A stretch of 64,000 nucleotides of DNA from Alcaligenaceae bacterium (GTDB taxonomy: Bacteria; Pseudomonadota; Gammaproteobacteria; Burkholderiales; Burkholderiaceae_B). Position 1 is the first letter of the stretch. Each line of letters starts with the position of its first letter. Of this stretch, positions 1 through 11,106 are shown piece by piece. A program made the position numbers and the translations under genes. The DNA is taken from assembly GCA_013205565.1 (NCBI GenBank), contig JABMMM010000156.1, forward strand, positions 1 through 64,000. Direction: 5' to 3'. Below the pieces are notes generated by a model. The model worked only from the letters and a program-made list of their open reading frames with translations, made no database searches and was not told the origin of the DNA.

Positions 1-516
1 ACTAACGTTATCTCGATTACCGACGGGCAGATCTTTCTTGAAACCGACCTGTTTAATGCTGGCGTGCGTCCCGCAATTAACGCGGGTATTTCGGTCTCGC
101 GTGTGGGCGGTGCGGCACAAACGAAGATTATTAAAAAGCTGTCGGGTGGTATTCGTACCGATTTGGCGCAGTACCGTGAGTTGGCCGCGTTCGCACAGTT
201 TGCCTCTGACCTCGACGACGCTACACGCCGCCAGCTTGAGCGTGGTAAGCGTGTGGTTGAGCTCTTAAAACAGCCGCAATACCAGCCTCTGCAGGTTTGG
301 GAACTCGGTGTCATCCTGTTTGCTGCCAATAACGGCTACCTCGATGATGTCGAAGTCTCTAGCGTGCTGTCTTTTGAGAAAGGCCTGAAAGACCATCTCA
401 AAAACAAAAACGCTGCAATGGTTGAACGCATCGAAAGCGCAAAAGAGTTGTCTAAAGACGACGAGACTGAGTTGGTTGCTGCGTTAGTTGAATTCAAAAA
501 GCACGGTACGTTTTAA
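1..516 (+). CDS. atpA: ATP synthase F1 subunit alpha, C-terminal part (truncated by window start)
   Basis: Open from base 1 in frame with ORF 64..516 ([40 protein letters not shown]), typical AtpA; followed by atpG-atpD-atpC. Confidence 0.97.
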   Translation, partial: TNVISITDGQIFLETDLFNAGVRPAINAGISVSRVGGAAQTKIIKKLSGGIRTDLAQYRELAAFAQFASDLDDATRRQLERGKRVVELLKQPQYQPLQVWELGVILFAANNGYLDDVEVSSVLSFEKGLKDHLKNKNAAMVERIESAKELSKDDETELVAALVEFKKHGTF

Positions 517-609
517 CGAACCCGCTATCGCGTCACCTCGGGTTGTTGCTCGAGGTCGCGCTAAGCAGATGGTCTGATACCTGAAAACAGGTCTGACACA
601 GGAAGCGAA

Positions 610-1521
610 ATGGCAGGAATTAAAGAGATTCGAAATAAGATCAAGAGCGTACAAAATACGCGCAAGATCACCAAGGCCATGGAGATGGTGGCCGCATCCA
701 AAATGCGTAAAGCGCAAGAGCGGATGCGTGCGGGCCGTCCGTATGCGACTAAAGTGCACGACATGGCAGCACGGTTGATGCAAGCCAACCCTGACTACAC
801 TCACCCTTACTTGATCGAGCGCAGCGAGATCAAGGCGGTCGGTATTGTTGTTGTATCAACAGACAAAGGCCTGTGCGGTGGCTTAAATACCAACATCATG
901 CGTTTGGTGTTGTCACGCACGCGCGACTTCAACGACAAAAAGATTCGTACCCAGTTCACAGCTTTTGGTAACAAGAGCTTGGGTGTGTTGACCCGCATGC
1001 GCGCAGAGGTGGTCTCGCAGGCGGTTGGGTTGGGTGATAAGCCCGAACTCGACCGGTTGATCGGCGCGATGAAGGTTCAACTTGACGATTTTCTGGCGGG
1101 CCGTGTCGATGCGGTCTATATCGCGACCAATCGTTTTTTGAATACGATGAAGCAAGAACCAACTTTTATTCGCCTGCTGCCTTTGCCGGGTAAGCTGGTT
1201 GATCCCTATAACTTGGCCTCGGTCTCTACCGCTGTGAATGCCGAAAGCACAACAGCAGACCATGGCTGGGATTACATCTACGAACCCGATACACAAACCG
1301 TCATCGACGAGCTGCTACAACGCTACGTCGAAGGCCTTGTATACCAAGGTGTCGCAGAAAGTATGGCCTCAGAGCAATCTGCCCGTATGGTGGCAATGAA
1401 AGCCGCTTCGGACAATGCGAAGAAGGTGATCGGTGACCTGCAACTTATCTTTAACAAGACTCGTCAGGCTGCTATTACCAAAGAAATTTCAGAAATCGTG
1501 GGGGGCGCCGCGGCCGTCTAG
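610..1521 (+). CDS. atpG: ATP synthase F1 subunit gamma
   Basis: [36 protein letters not shown]; operon context. Confidence 0.98.
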   Translation: MAGIKEIRNKIKSVQNTRKITKAMEMVAASKMRKAQERMRAGRPYATKVHDMAARLMQANPDYTHPYLIERSEIKAVGIVVVSTDKGLCGGLNTNIMRLVLSRTRDFNDKKIRTQFTAFGNKSLGVLTRMRAEVVSQAVGLGDKPELDRLIGAMKVQLDDFLAGRVDAVYIATNRFLNTMKQEPTFIRLLPLPGKLVDPYNLASVSTAVNAESTTADHGWDYIYEPDTQTVIDELLQRYVEGLVYQGVAESMASEQSARMVAMKAASDNAKKVIGDLQLIFNKTRQAAITKEISEIVGGAAAV

Positions 1522-1566
1522 TTGTTTAGATTGCTTCCCGGTATCCCATCAGAATTTACAAAGTAA

Positions 1567-2976
<1,410 letters not shown>

Positions 2977-2985
2977 GGATCTATC

Positions 2986-3411
2986 ATGGCTACCATCAAA
3001 GTCGATGTCGTCAGTGCAGAGAAATCTCTGTACTCCGGTGATGCTAAGTTTGTAGTACTGCCGGGTGAAGCAGGTGAGTTGGGTATTTTGCCCGGCCACA
3101 CCCCGCTTATCTCGCGCATTCGGCCAGGTTTGGTGCGTATTGTTCTTGAAGACGATTCTGAAGAGAGCATTTTCGTGGCAGGCGGTTTGTTAGAAGTGCA
3201 ACCGGGGCACGTCACTGTGCTGTCCGACACTGCAATTCGTGGCGGCGATCTTGACGAAGAGAAAGCCGAAGCCGCGCGCCAGGCTGCCCAAGAGGCCTTG
3301 CGCAACGCCAAAGATCAGGCGAGCATGGATGTCGTGAAAGCAGAGCTCGATATGTTGGCAGTGCAGGTTATGGCCGCTCGCCGTATTCGTGAACTGACGA
3401 ACAAGCATTAA
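2986..3411 (+). CDS. atpC: ATP synthase F1 subunit epsilon
   Basis: [42 protein letters not shown]; operon position. Confidence 0.97.
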   Translation: MATIKVDVVSAEKSLYSGDAKFVVLPGEAGELGILPGHTPLISRIRPGLVRIVLEDDSEESIFVAGGLLEVQPGHVTVLSDTAIRGGDLDEEKAEAARQAAQEALRNAKDQASMDVVKAELDMLAVQVMAARRIRELTNKH

Positions 3412-3480
3412 CTAGTTATTGCGGTGTCTTTGTACTTGCCTCCGTGCAGAGATGACGTTGTACTGCAGGTTGACTGAATA

Positions 3481-3507
3481 AAAAGACACGCTCGAGCGTG
3501 TTTTTTT
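3481..3507 (+). terminator. Rho-independent terminator of the atp operon
   Basis: Perfect palindrome ACACGCTCGAGCGTGT followed by a T tract. Confidence 0.85.
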
Positions 3508-3613
3508 ATGATTTTAGTCGAGCGCTACGTCTTCGATCCCAGCGTTCTCAGTTTGCGTGAGCGCTTACACACAGCAGCGGGCTGAACGAGGCGTGAAAGT
3601 CCTCTTGCGTAAA

Positions 3614-3668
3614 CTCCGACTATCCCTAGTTGGGCTTGAAGCCTAGCCTAGCGTCTTTTACTCGGAGT
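3614..3668 (+). promoter_or_regulatory. Leader hairpin that could sequester the Shine-Dalgarno of the downstream Fis-HTH gene
   Basis: ACTCCGA (3613-3619) is complementary to TCGGAGT (3662-3668), which contains GGAG upstream of ATG 3675; inner stem GTTGGGCT-TGA-AGCCTAGC. Confidence 0.35.
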
Positions 3669-3674
3669 GAAAAG

Positions 3675-4574
3675 ATGCGACAACAAATCGACTGCGCGGT
3701 GCTCAGGTTAGAGGCTCACAGAGTCTGGCTTGAAGAGGTTCTGCTGCACGCTGCTCCCGCCTTAGCCCGTGTCAGGCTCCATCAACTCGAGTGGGAGGCC
3801 GGACAAGATCTCGAGATCCGCACGGGCGAGCTCGTGACCCTGCCAGTACACGCACTCGCGCAAGCGGGTGTCAGCCTTAGGCGCTTCGATCTTTGTCTGG
3901 TTCCGGTTTCGCTCGATACTCTTGCCTGGACGCGCCAAGCGCTTGCACTGATTCCGCGCGGCCCCTTTTTACCACTCGTAGGGATTTTTCAAGAGCTCAA
4001 ATCAGCAGCGATGCAGGATTTGCTTGAGCTCGGGATTGCAGACTTTGTACGCTTGCCATTGTGCCCTGACGAGTTTCGTGCACGGGTACTGACAACCGTA
4101 GCCAGAGTGCCACGCCCGGGTACCCTGCGTGAACCTGAAGCAGCGTATGCCGATTCGGCGTGGGGCACAGCCCAGTCGAAGATGCACCCTCACTCTGTTG
4201 TAAACGCGAACCTGGCAGTCAAGCAGGCGCTCAAGCCAGCACACCCAGGCGCACCAGCGCTGCAGTCTGCGTTTAGTCACAGCATGACAAAGATTAAATC
4301 GAATAGTGTTATGCAACGACATAGCCGCCTGGCAGCGTTAGCTTCAAATCTGCAAGAAAGTCGCGCGGTCGCACCCGGATCCTTTCGCGAGGCAAAGTCA
4401 CTGCTCGTGAGTCAGTTTGAGCGTGACTACATTACCCATGCGTTAGATAAACACAATGGCAATATTGCCATGGCCGCGCGCGCTTCTCAAAAGCACCGCA
4501 GGGCGTTTTGGGCGCTCATGCGTAAATATGACATCGAAGCGCAAGCCTATCGGCCAGACGACGAGCAAGAGTAA
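3675..4574 (+). CDS. Fis-type HTH protein with receiver-like N-terminal region
   Basis: C-terminus FERDYITHALDKHNGNIAMAARASQKHRRAFWALMRKYDI resembles NtrC/Fis HTH; ATG at 3675 with upstream GGAG preferred over TTG 3630. Confidence 0.7.
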   Translation: MRQQIDCAVLRLEAHRVWLEEVLLHAAPALARVRLHQLEWEAGQDLEIRTGELVTLPVHALAQAGVSLRRFDLCLVPVSLDTLAWTRQALALIPRGPFLPLVGIFQELKSAAMQDLLELGIADFVRLPLCPDEFRARVLTTVARVPRPGTLREPEAAYADSAWGTAQSKMHPHSVVNANLAVKQALKPAHPGAPALQSAFSHSMTKIKSNSVMQRHSRLAALASNLQESRAVAPGSFREAKSLLVSQFERDYITHALDKHNGNIAMAARASQKHRRAFWALMRKYDIEAQAYRPDDEQE

Positions 4575-4676
4575 AATAGTACCTCATAAGCCTCTTGCAC
4601 ACAGACTTCAGTCAACTCGCCTGTTGAGAAAAACCTTTCGGTCAAGCGGCGCGTATTTTGCTTAAAAAGGATCGCT

Positions 4677-5759
4677 GTGCCCGTCACTCCGCTCAAGAAC
4701 GATATATTTTTGCGTGCCCTTAAGCGCGAACCAGTCCCTTATACGCCTACTTGGCTCATGAGGCAGGCGGGTCGTTATTTGCCCGAGTACAACGCCACGC
4801 GTGCCCGTGCAGGCTCATTTATGGGACTCGCGCAACATCCAGCGTACGCAGCCGAAGTCACGCTCCAGCCTCTTGAACGTTTTAAGCTCGACGCAGCAAT
4901 TTTGTTTTCTGATATTTTGACGGTGCCCGATGCCATGGGTTTAGGCCTGTCCTTTGCGCAAGGCGAGGGACCGCGGTTTGCGCGCCCTCTTCGAACCGAA
5001 CAAGAGGTAAACAAACTCGAGGTTCCCGATCTTAGCAAGTTGCAATATGTATTTGATGCGGTCAGTCTGATCCGCACTGAACTTGACGGTCGCGTGCCCT
5101 TAATCGGCTTCGCTGGCAGCCCTTTCACGGTCGCCTGCTATATGGTCGAAGGGCAGGGCAGTACTGACTATCGCTTAATTAAAAGCATGCTCTATGCGCG
5201 CCCCGAGTTGCTGCACCGTATCTTAGAAATCAATGCCCAAACAACTGCGTTGTATTTGAATGCGCAAATCGAAGCGGGCGCACAAGCAGTCATGCTTTTT
5301 GATAGTTGGGGTGGCGTCTTGGCAGATGGGCTGTTTCAACAGTTCTCTTTGCACTACACGCGTCAGGTAGTGCAGCAGTTAACCCGCGAGCGCGAGGGCC
5401 GCTCTGTGCCTGTTATCGTGTTTACTAAAGGTGGTGGGCAATGGCTTGAGCAAATCGCGGCGTGTGGCGCCGATGCTGTTGGGCTGGATTGGACGGTCGA
5501 TTTGGCTGCCGCACGTAGGCGTGTTTCGGACGCTGTTGCCTTTCAAGGAAATCTTGACCCGATCGCCTTGTTTGGCGGTGAGCCCGCCATTCGCTCGGAG
5601 GTCCGTCGCGTGCTTGATGCTTTTGGCGCAGTCGGGTCTGGTGGCCACGTGTTCAACTTAGGGCACGGAATTTCACAATTTACGCCGCCAGAGGCCGTTG
5701 GCGTGTTGGTTGACGAAGTTCGCTTGTACAGCCCGCAGTTTCATGACGGCAATAAGTAA
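4677..5759 (+). CDS. hemE: Uroporphyrinogen decarboxylase
   Basis: [27 protein letters not shown] start. Confidence 0.97.
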   Translation: MPVTPLKNDIFLRALKREPVPYTPTWLMRQAGRYLPEYNATRARAGSFMGLAQHPAYAAEVTLQPLERFKLDAAILFSDILTVPDAMGLGLSFAQGEGPRFARPLRTEQEVNKLEVPDLSKLQYVFDAVSLIRTELDGRVPLIGFAGSPFTVACYMVEGQGSTDYRLIKSMLYARPELLHRILEINAQTTALYLNAQIEAGAQAVMLFDSWGGVLADGLFQQFSLHYTRQVVQQLTREREGRSVPVIVFTKGGGQWLEQIAACGADAVGLDWTVDLAAARRRVSDAVAFQGNLDPIALFGGEPAIRSEVRRVLDAFGAVGSGGHVFNLGHGISQFTPPEAVGVLVDEVRLYSPQFHDGNK

Positions 5760-5830
5760 ACCCAATAACTATGCGGGTGTTAAGAGATAAAGGCTTGCAA
5801 GTACCCATAAATTCGTTAAATTTTTTTGAG

Positions 5831-6015
5831 TTATACACAAAATATGTAAAATTTGATAAAAGCAAACGATTTAATTTTATACTTGAAAAAGAAATTATAA
5901 GTGGCTGATTAGTATCAAGATATACTCGAATTCGCAAAAAACCATTGCTGCAATGCACTACTAAAAAATGCAACTCTTGCTCAAAGCGAGTGAGTTCTCC
6001 CCAAAGTTATCCACA
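5831..6015. promoter_or_regulatory. AT-rich intergenic region with two DnaA-box consensus 9-mers
   Basis: TTATACACA at 5831-5839 and TTATCCACA at 6007-6015, both on + strand, in an AT-rich gap between hemE and priA. Confidence 0.55.
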
Positions 6016-6089
6016 AGCACTCGTTGTATTTTTTTAAGACACGGCGCTTCAGGGTATTAGAGCCAAAATCAAGAAACCACATTAACTCC

Positions 6090-8183
6090 ATGGCTGACCT
6101 TGTTCCAACCGTATGTGCCAATGCCAGCGCCAGTAAACAATGGGTCAGGGTTGCGTTAGATGTTCCGTTGCCCGGACTTTACGACTACTGGACAGTATCG
6201 CCCGCCCAGCTAGGTGACAGGGTGATTGTTGTATTTGGCCGCCGACAAATGATTGGCGTTGTGGTTGCTCTACCTCAAGAACCAAGCTTCGACCCTCTCA
6301 AAGTAAAAGAGGTGCAGGTGGTTCTCAAGGATATTGAACCCTTCACACAAAGCTGGCTGCGCTTTGCCAGTTTTGCAGCCGACTACTATCAGCGTCCGTT
6401 GGGCGAAGTCCTTTTGCCGGCGTTGCCTGTGCCGCTGCGCAGTGTCTCCTCTTACCTAGGCAAGCGTTCAGGAGACGGTCCGGTTTCGCGCTTAGGTAAA
6501 CGCCGTACGGCCAGTCAGCAGGCGACCTCTGAGTCGGTGGTCCCAACACTGAATAGTGCTCAAGAACAAGCGGTTGTGGCCATTACACAAGCAACGAGTT
6601 TCAAAACGTTTTTACTGTATGGCGTCACCGGCAGCGGTAAAACCGAGGTCTATCTGCATGCCGCCGCACAAACCTTAGCGCGCGGTCAACGCGTCTTGAT
6701 GCTGGTGCCTGAAATCAATCTGACACCTCAGTTTGAGCAATCTTTGCGCGCTCGCCTTGAGCCCGTAGCAGGGATTCATGGTGTGGCAGTGTTGCACAGC
6801 GCCTTATCAGACACCGAACGGTTGCGTGCCTGGTTGCGTGTTCAAAGCGGCGAGGCGCGCATCGTGCTGGGTACGCGATTGGCGATCTTTGCGCCGCTCG
6901 ATGATGTGGGTCTGATCGTTGTAGACGAAGAGCACGATCCGTCTTACAAACAACAGGATGGTCTACGCTACTCGGCTCGAGATTTGGCTGTTTGGCGCGC
7001 GCATGATTTAGGGATTCCGATTGTTTTGGGCTCGGCGACGCCGTCGCTTGAAAGTTGGGCAAATGTTGAAAAATCAACCTATCAAAGACTGGATTTACCT
7101 GCGCGTGCACGAGCAGTGACGCTGCCCTCTGTGCGGCTGGTCGATACGCGTCGCTTACAGCTCGAGCAAGGTTTGTCGCCTCAGTTACTCCAAGCCATGC
7201 GTGCACGGCTGGCCAATAAAGAACAGGTGTTGATTTTTTTAAATCGACGTGGCTATGCACCCGCTTTGCACTGCAGTTCGTGCGGTTGGGTGAGTCAGTG
7301 CACGCGATGCACAACCTTTACAGTTTTACACCGTGGCGCTGCCCGGCGGGCGCAGTTGCAGTGCCATCACTGCGGCGTGCAGCAGCCCGTACCAAAGGCT
7401 TGCCCAGACTGTGGCGACCAAGATTTGCAGCCCATGGGGCGGGGTACGCAACGAATCGAAGAGCATCTGTCTGAGTTGTTTCCCGAGGCTCGCACTGTGC
7501 GCATTGATGCCGACAGCACCCGTAAAAAGGGCTCGGCTCAGGCGCTTTTTGCAAGCATACACGCTGGTGAAGTGGACATCTTAGTGGGGACACAGATGGT
7601 GGCGAAGGGCCATGATTTTGCAAACCTGGGTTTGGTTGGCGTACTCAATGCTGACGCGATGTTGTTTTCGCAAGATTTTCGGGCACCTGAGCGCTTATTC
7701 GCTCAGTTGATGCAAGTCGCTGGGCGCGCCGGCCGTCACTCGGGGCACGGCGAGGTGATTGTTCAAACCGGCTACCCCGAACAAGCGGTATACCAGGCGT
7801 TGCTCAGGAACGACTATTCGGGTTTCGCGCGGCACTCACTCCAAGAGCGCCAAGAGGCGGCATTGCCACCGTTCTCGTATCAGGCTTTGCTTAGCGCCGA
7901 GGCGCGTGACTTAAATGTTGCAATAGATTTTTTACGGGGCGCACGTGACTTAGCCAACGAACTGTCTGCACATTATCAAACCGAGGCGGTACTCACACTG
8001 TATGATCCAGTACCACTGCGAATTGTGCGCGTAGACAATATGTGCCGCGCACAATTGTTACTCGAATCAACTAGTCGCCCCGCGCTACAGTCTCTACTTC
8101 GCGCCTGGCTTAAATTGTTACCTGAACAACTTGATGCGCGCCAAGTGCGGTGGCAACTTGAGGTTGACCCACTCGAAATCTAG
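6090..8183 (+). CDS. priA: Primosomal protein N' (replication restart helicase PriA)
   Basis: GVTGSGKTEVYLHAA, DEEHDPSYKQQDGLRYSARD, Cys-rich zinc-binding segment; ATG at 6090 preferred over 6024. Confidence 0.95.
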   Translation: MADLVPTVCANASASKQWVRVALDVPLPGLYDYWTVSPAQLGDRVIVVFGRRQMIGVVVALPQEPSFDPLKVKEVQVVLKDIEPFTQSWLRFASFAADYYQRPLGEVLLPALPVPLRSVSSYLGKRSGDGPVSRLGKRRTASQQATSESVVPTLNSAQEQAVVAITQATSFKTFLLYGVTGSGKTEVYLHAAAQTLARGQRVLMLVPEINLTPQFEQSLRARLEPVAGIHGVAVLHSALSDTERLRAWLRVQSGEARIVLGTRLAIFAPLDDVGLIVVDEEHDPSYKQQDGLRYSARDLAVWRAHDLGIPIVLGSATPSLESWANVEKSTYQRLDLPARARAVTLPSVRLVDTRRLQLEQGLSPQLLQAMRARLANKEQVLIFLNRRGYAPALHCSSCGWVSQCTRCTTFTVLHRGAARRAQLQCHHCGVQQPVPKACPDCGDQDLQPMGRGTQRIEEHLSELFPEARTVRIDADSTRKKGSAQALFASIHAGEVDILVGTQMVAKGHDFANLGLVGVLNADAMLFSQDFRAPERLFAQLMQVAGRAGRHSGHGEVIVQTGYPEQAVYQALLRNDYSGFARHSLQERQEAALPPFSYQALLSAEARDLNVAIDFLRGARDLANELSAHYQTEAVLTLYDPVPLRIVRVDNMCRAQLLLESTSRPALQSLLRAWLKLLPEQLDARQVRWQLEVDPLEI

Positions 8184-8192
8184 CGTAGCGCC

Positions 8193-10247
8193 ATGTCGAC
8201 TTTTGCAACAAATGGTTTGAATCCCACCCAACGCGAAGCCGTGTTGTATCTTGACGGCCCATGCCTGGTGCTGGCAGGTGCTGGTTCGGGCAAGACACGG
8301 GTAATTACCCAAAAAATCGCCTACTTGTTACTTGATTGCGACTATCAGGCGCGACATGTGGTCGCCCTGACTTTTACAAACAAAGCGGCGCGCGAAATGG
8401 ACGACCGCGTCAAGCGCTTGGTTGATCCAGCGCTGGCTAAAGGCCTGACGATTAGTACGTTTCACTCACTCGGTGTCAGGATTTTGCGAGAGGAGGCTAA
8501 GCATGCTGGTTTAAAACCACAATTTTCAATCTTTGACTCAGACGACGCACTCGCGATCGTGCAAGATTTACTGGTAACGACTGACCGCGCCCGGTTGCGC
8601 TCGGTGCAACAAACGATTTCGCTTTGGAAGAACAGCTTGATTGACCCAGAGGCCGCTGCGGCGCTTGCAGCGACAGCGAGCGAGGTTGAGGCGGCGCACG
8701 TCTATCGCAGTTATAACGCAACGCTGGCAGCCTATCAGGCGGTTGATTTCGATGATTTGATCGCGCTGCCGACGCAAATTTTTGAACGCGAAGTCGGGGT
8801 ACGTGAAAAATGGCAAAAGCGGGTACGCTATTTGTTGGTAGATGAGTATCAAGATACCAATGTTTGTCAGTATCGCCTGGTGCAGTGGTTAACCGGGCCT
8901 CGCGCGTTGTTTACGGCCGTGGGTGACGATGATCAGGCTATTTATGCCTGGCGCGGCGCAACGATCGAGAACCTCGCAAAGCTCACGACAGATTACCCTC
9001 AAATTCGGTTGGTCAAACTTGAACAAAACTATCGTTCAAGCCAAAGTATTTTGGCTGCTGCAAACCAGGTCATTGCCAAAAATCCTAAATTATTTGAAAA
9101 AAAATTGTGGTCAGAGCACGGTACGGGCGAGGCCATCAGCGTCACGGCCATGCCCAACGATGAGGCTGAAGCCGAAACCGTTGCCATGAAGATTTCGGCG
9201 GCAAGGTTTGAAAAACAGGCATCCTGGAAGGATTTTGCGATCTTGTATCGCGGAAATCATCAAGCCAGAATTGTTGAGCAAGCCATGCGAAATTTGCATA
9301 TCCCGTATTCAATTTCGGGAGGGCAAAGCTTCTTTGATAAGGCTGAAGTTCGCGATATTCTTGCTTACTTGCGCCTGATTGCGAATGAAGAGGATGATCC
9401 TGCGTTCATCCGGGCAGCCACCACCCCTAAAAGAGGAGTTGGACAGGCGACTCTTCAAACGCTTGGTCAGTATGCAGGCGAGCGTCAGATTTCTTTGTTT
9501 GCAGCCGTCTTTGAGATGGGACTTGAGTCGCGCTTAAACACCCGTCAGCTTGAACCGCTGCGTCATTTTGGCGAGTTCATTGTCAAGACTCAGTTTCGGG
9601 CTGGACATACACCACCCGGACAGTCTGTTCGGGCCGCTGAGCCGGCCGGCGTGATTCTTGATGACCTACTCGGGGCAATCCAGTACGAGCGTTATCTGTA
9701 CGATATGCTTGACGAAAAGCCTGCTCAGAATCGGTGGCAAAATGTTTTAGAACTCGTCAGCTGGCTAAAGCGCAAAGCCCAAGCAGACAGCATGGGCTTG
9801 CTGGATCTGGTGCAACACGTTGCCTTAGTCACAATGCTTGAGCGTAGCGACGAGCAAGAGCAAGACGCCGTTAAGTTATCAACCTTGCATGCGTCAAAAG
9901 GGCTTGAATATCCCCATGTATATCTGTTAGGCGTTGAAGAGGGGCTCTTGCCTCACCTTGGTCGTGACGAGGAAGATGTGGATCCCACAAAAGCTGCCGA
10001 GGCCTTGGCTTCAAGAGTTCAAGAAGAACGCCGGCTGATGTATGTTGGCATCACGCGCGCCCAGCGCAGCTTGCACTTGAGTTGGTGCCAAAAACGACGC
10101 CGTGCACGCGAAGATCTTGTGCGCGAGCCTTCACGTTTTATTGAAGAAATGGGTTTGTCAGTTGCTCTTGATCAGAAACCCGCCGAGTCCATGAGCCCCA
10201 AAAACCGCCTTGAGGCACTTAAGGCAATGCTAAATAAACCAGTCTGA
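8193..10247 (+). CDS. rep: ATP-dependent DNA helicase Rep (UvrD/Rep family)
   Basis: LNPTQREAVLYLDGPCLVLAGAGSGKTRVITQKIAYLL and DEYQDTNVCQYRLV; starts 9 nt after priA. Confidence 0.9.
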   Translation: MSTFATNGLNPTQREAVLYLDGPCLVLAGAGSGKTRVITQKIAYLLLDCDYQARHVVALTFTNKAAREMDDRVKRLVDPALAKGLTISTFHSLGVRILREEAKHAGLKPQFSIFDSDDALAIVQDLLVTTDRARLRSVQQTISLWKNSLIDPEAAAALAATASEVEAAHVYRSYNATLAAYQAVDFDDLIALPTQIFEREVGVREKWQKRVRYLLVDEYQDTNVCQYRLVQWLTGPRALFTAVGDDDQAIYAWRGATIENLAKLTTDYPQIRLVKLEQNYRSSQSILAAANQVIAKNPKLFEKKLWSEHGTGEAISVTAMPNDEAEAETVAMKISAARFEKQASWKDFAILYRGNHQARIVEQAMRNLHIPYSISGGQSFFDKAEVRDILAYLRLIANEEDDPAFIRAATTPKRGVGQATLQTLGQYAGERQISLFAAVFEMGLESRLNTRQLEPLRHFGEFIVKTQFRAGHTPPGQSVRAAEPAGVILDDLLGAIQYERYLYDMLDEKPAQNRWQNVLELVSWLKRKAQADSMGLLDLVQHVALVTMLERSDEQEQDAVKLSTLHASKGLEYPHVYLLGVEEGLLPHLGRDEEDVDPTKAAEALASRVQEERRLMYVGITRAQRSLHLSWCQKRRRAREDLVREPSRFIEEMGLSVALDQKPAESMSPKNRLEALKAMLNKPV

Positions 10248-10251
10248 CATT

Positions 10252-10278
10252 AAAAAAGCGCACCCTAGGGCGCGCTTT
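10252..10278. terminator. Bidirectional terminator between rep and the cytochrome gene
   Basis: AAAAGCGC / GCGCTTTT arms flanking ACCCTAGGGC. Confidence 0.75.
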
Positions 10279-10296
10279 TGCTGGCTGATGCTCTCG

Positions 10297-10827
10297 TTAT
10301 TTTGCCGCTGATGCTGGCGCGACGGGTTCTGGAAAGTTTGTGCCAGCACTGTTTGTCATATAAACAACCGCACGGGTGATTTCGAAGTCATCCAGTGAAG
10401 GATTGCCACCCTTTGCGGGCATGGCATTTTTGCCCTTGACTACACTCGCAACCATAGCGTCTAAGCCAGTTTTGATAGGAACCGACCAAGCTTGCGTGTC
10501 ACCAAACTTGTGAGCGCCAGCCACGCCTGCCTGATGACAGCCCGCACAAACGGCCTTGTACACTTGATCGCCCGTTTTAAAGACCTTTGGGCCGCTTGCG
10601 TCTACGACTTCAAGCCTAGCGACCGGCGCGATACGTTTTGCGGTTGCTTCGGGCCCGAGGGAGTCGGAGCCGGCTACCGGCGCATTGCCGGCTGCAACCA
10701 AATTGACCAGCATGATGATAACGATGATTGGAACAACTAAAGCAAGCACGATAATCGTAATGAGTTGCTTAGGGGTTTTGATGATTGAATCGTGTTCTTC
10801 GTTCTGTTGCGTGTTGCTCATGACCAA
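10297..10827 (-). CDS. c-type cytochrome (cytochrome c5 family), membrane-anchored
   Basis: N-terminal TM segment; CAGCH haem motif in VCAGCHQAGVAGAHKFGD; downstream Met at PAKGG. Confidence 0.88.
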   Translation of the reverse strand: MVMSNTQQNEEHDSIIKTPKQLITIIVLALVVPIIVIIMLVNLVAAGNAPVAGSDSLGPEATAKRIAPVARLEVVDASGPKVFKTGDQVYKAVCAGCHQAGVAGAHKFGDTQAWSVPIKTGLDAMVASVVKGKNAMPAKGGNPSLDDFEITRAVVYMTNSAGTNFPEPVAPASAAK

Positions 10828-11013
10828 GCCCTGCGAGTCTTCGCCTTTTCAGTCAACGCTTCAGTGCTAATGCCTGACGCGCTACCAAACAAGGCGGCTG
10901 GATTAAAAAGTGGTGTAACTGCGTTTGGATAAGACGACGGATTATAGCGGGATCAGACGTACTCGGGGAGCTATCGCCTAGCGTTTTGGGCTACCGCTAT
11001 AATGCCTAACGCT

Positions 11014-11088
11014 GCGCCCGTAGTTCAATGGATAGAATAAGAGTTTCCGAAACTCTCGATACAGGTTCGATTCCTGTCGGGCGCACCA
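11014..11088 (+). tRNA. tRNA-Arg (anticodon CCG), CCA encoded
   Basis: Acceptor GCGCCCG/CGGGCGC, anticodon arm AGAGT-TTCCGAA-ACTCT, T arm ACAGG-TTCGATT-CCTGT, 3' ACCA; TATAAT at 10998-11003. Confidence 0.96.
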
Positions 11089-11106
11089 CCGAGCAGGCAT
11101 CACGCC

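Noticed and set aside
5680-5973. 97-aa minus-strand ORF in the AT-rich hemE-priA gap
   Set aside because: AT-rich composition makes long ORFs likely; overlaps the hemE 3' end, no RBS or family resemblance
5831-6015. Calling this the chromosomal origin oriC
   Set aside because: Only two consensus DnaA boxes seen, no dnaA/dnaN/mnmG/parAB nearby, and no skew computation possible here; kept as a finding only
6715-7314. 199-aa minus-strand ORF
   Set aside because: Antisense to conserved priA; low-complexity His/Arg/Ala-rich translation with no recognisable domain
11014-11088. tRNA-Arg as an integration site for a mobile element
   Set aside because: Directly followed by the housekeeping gene gshA; no integrase or attachment-site repeat seen
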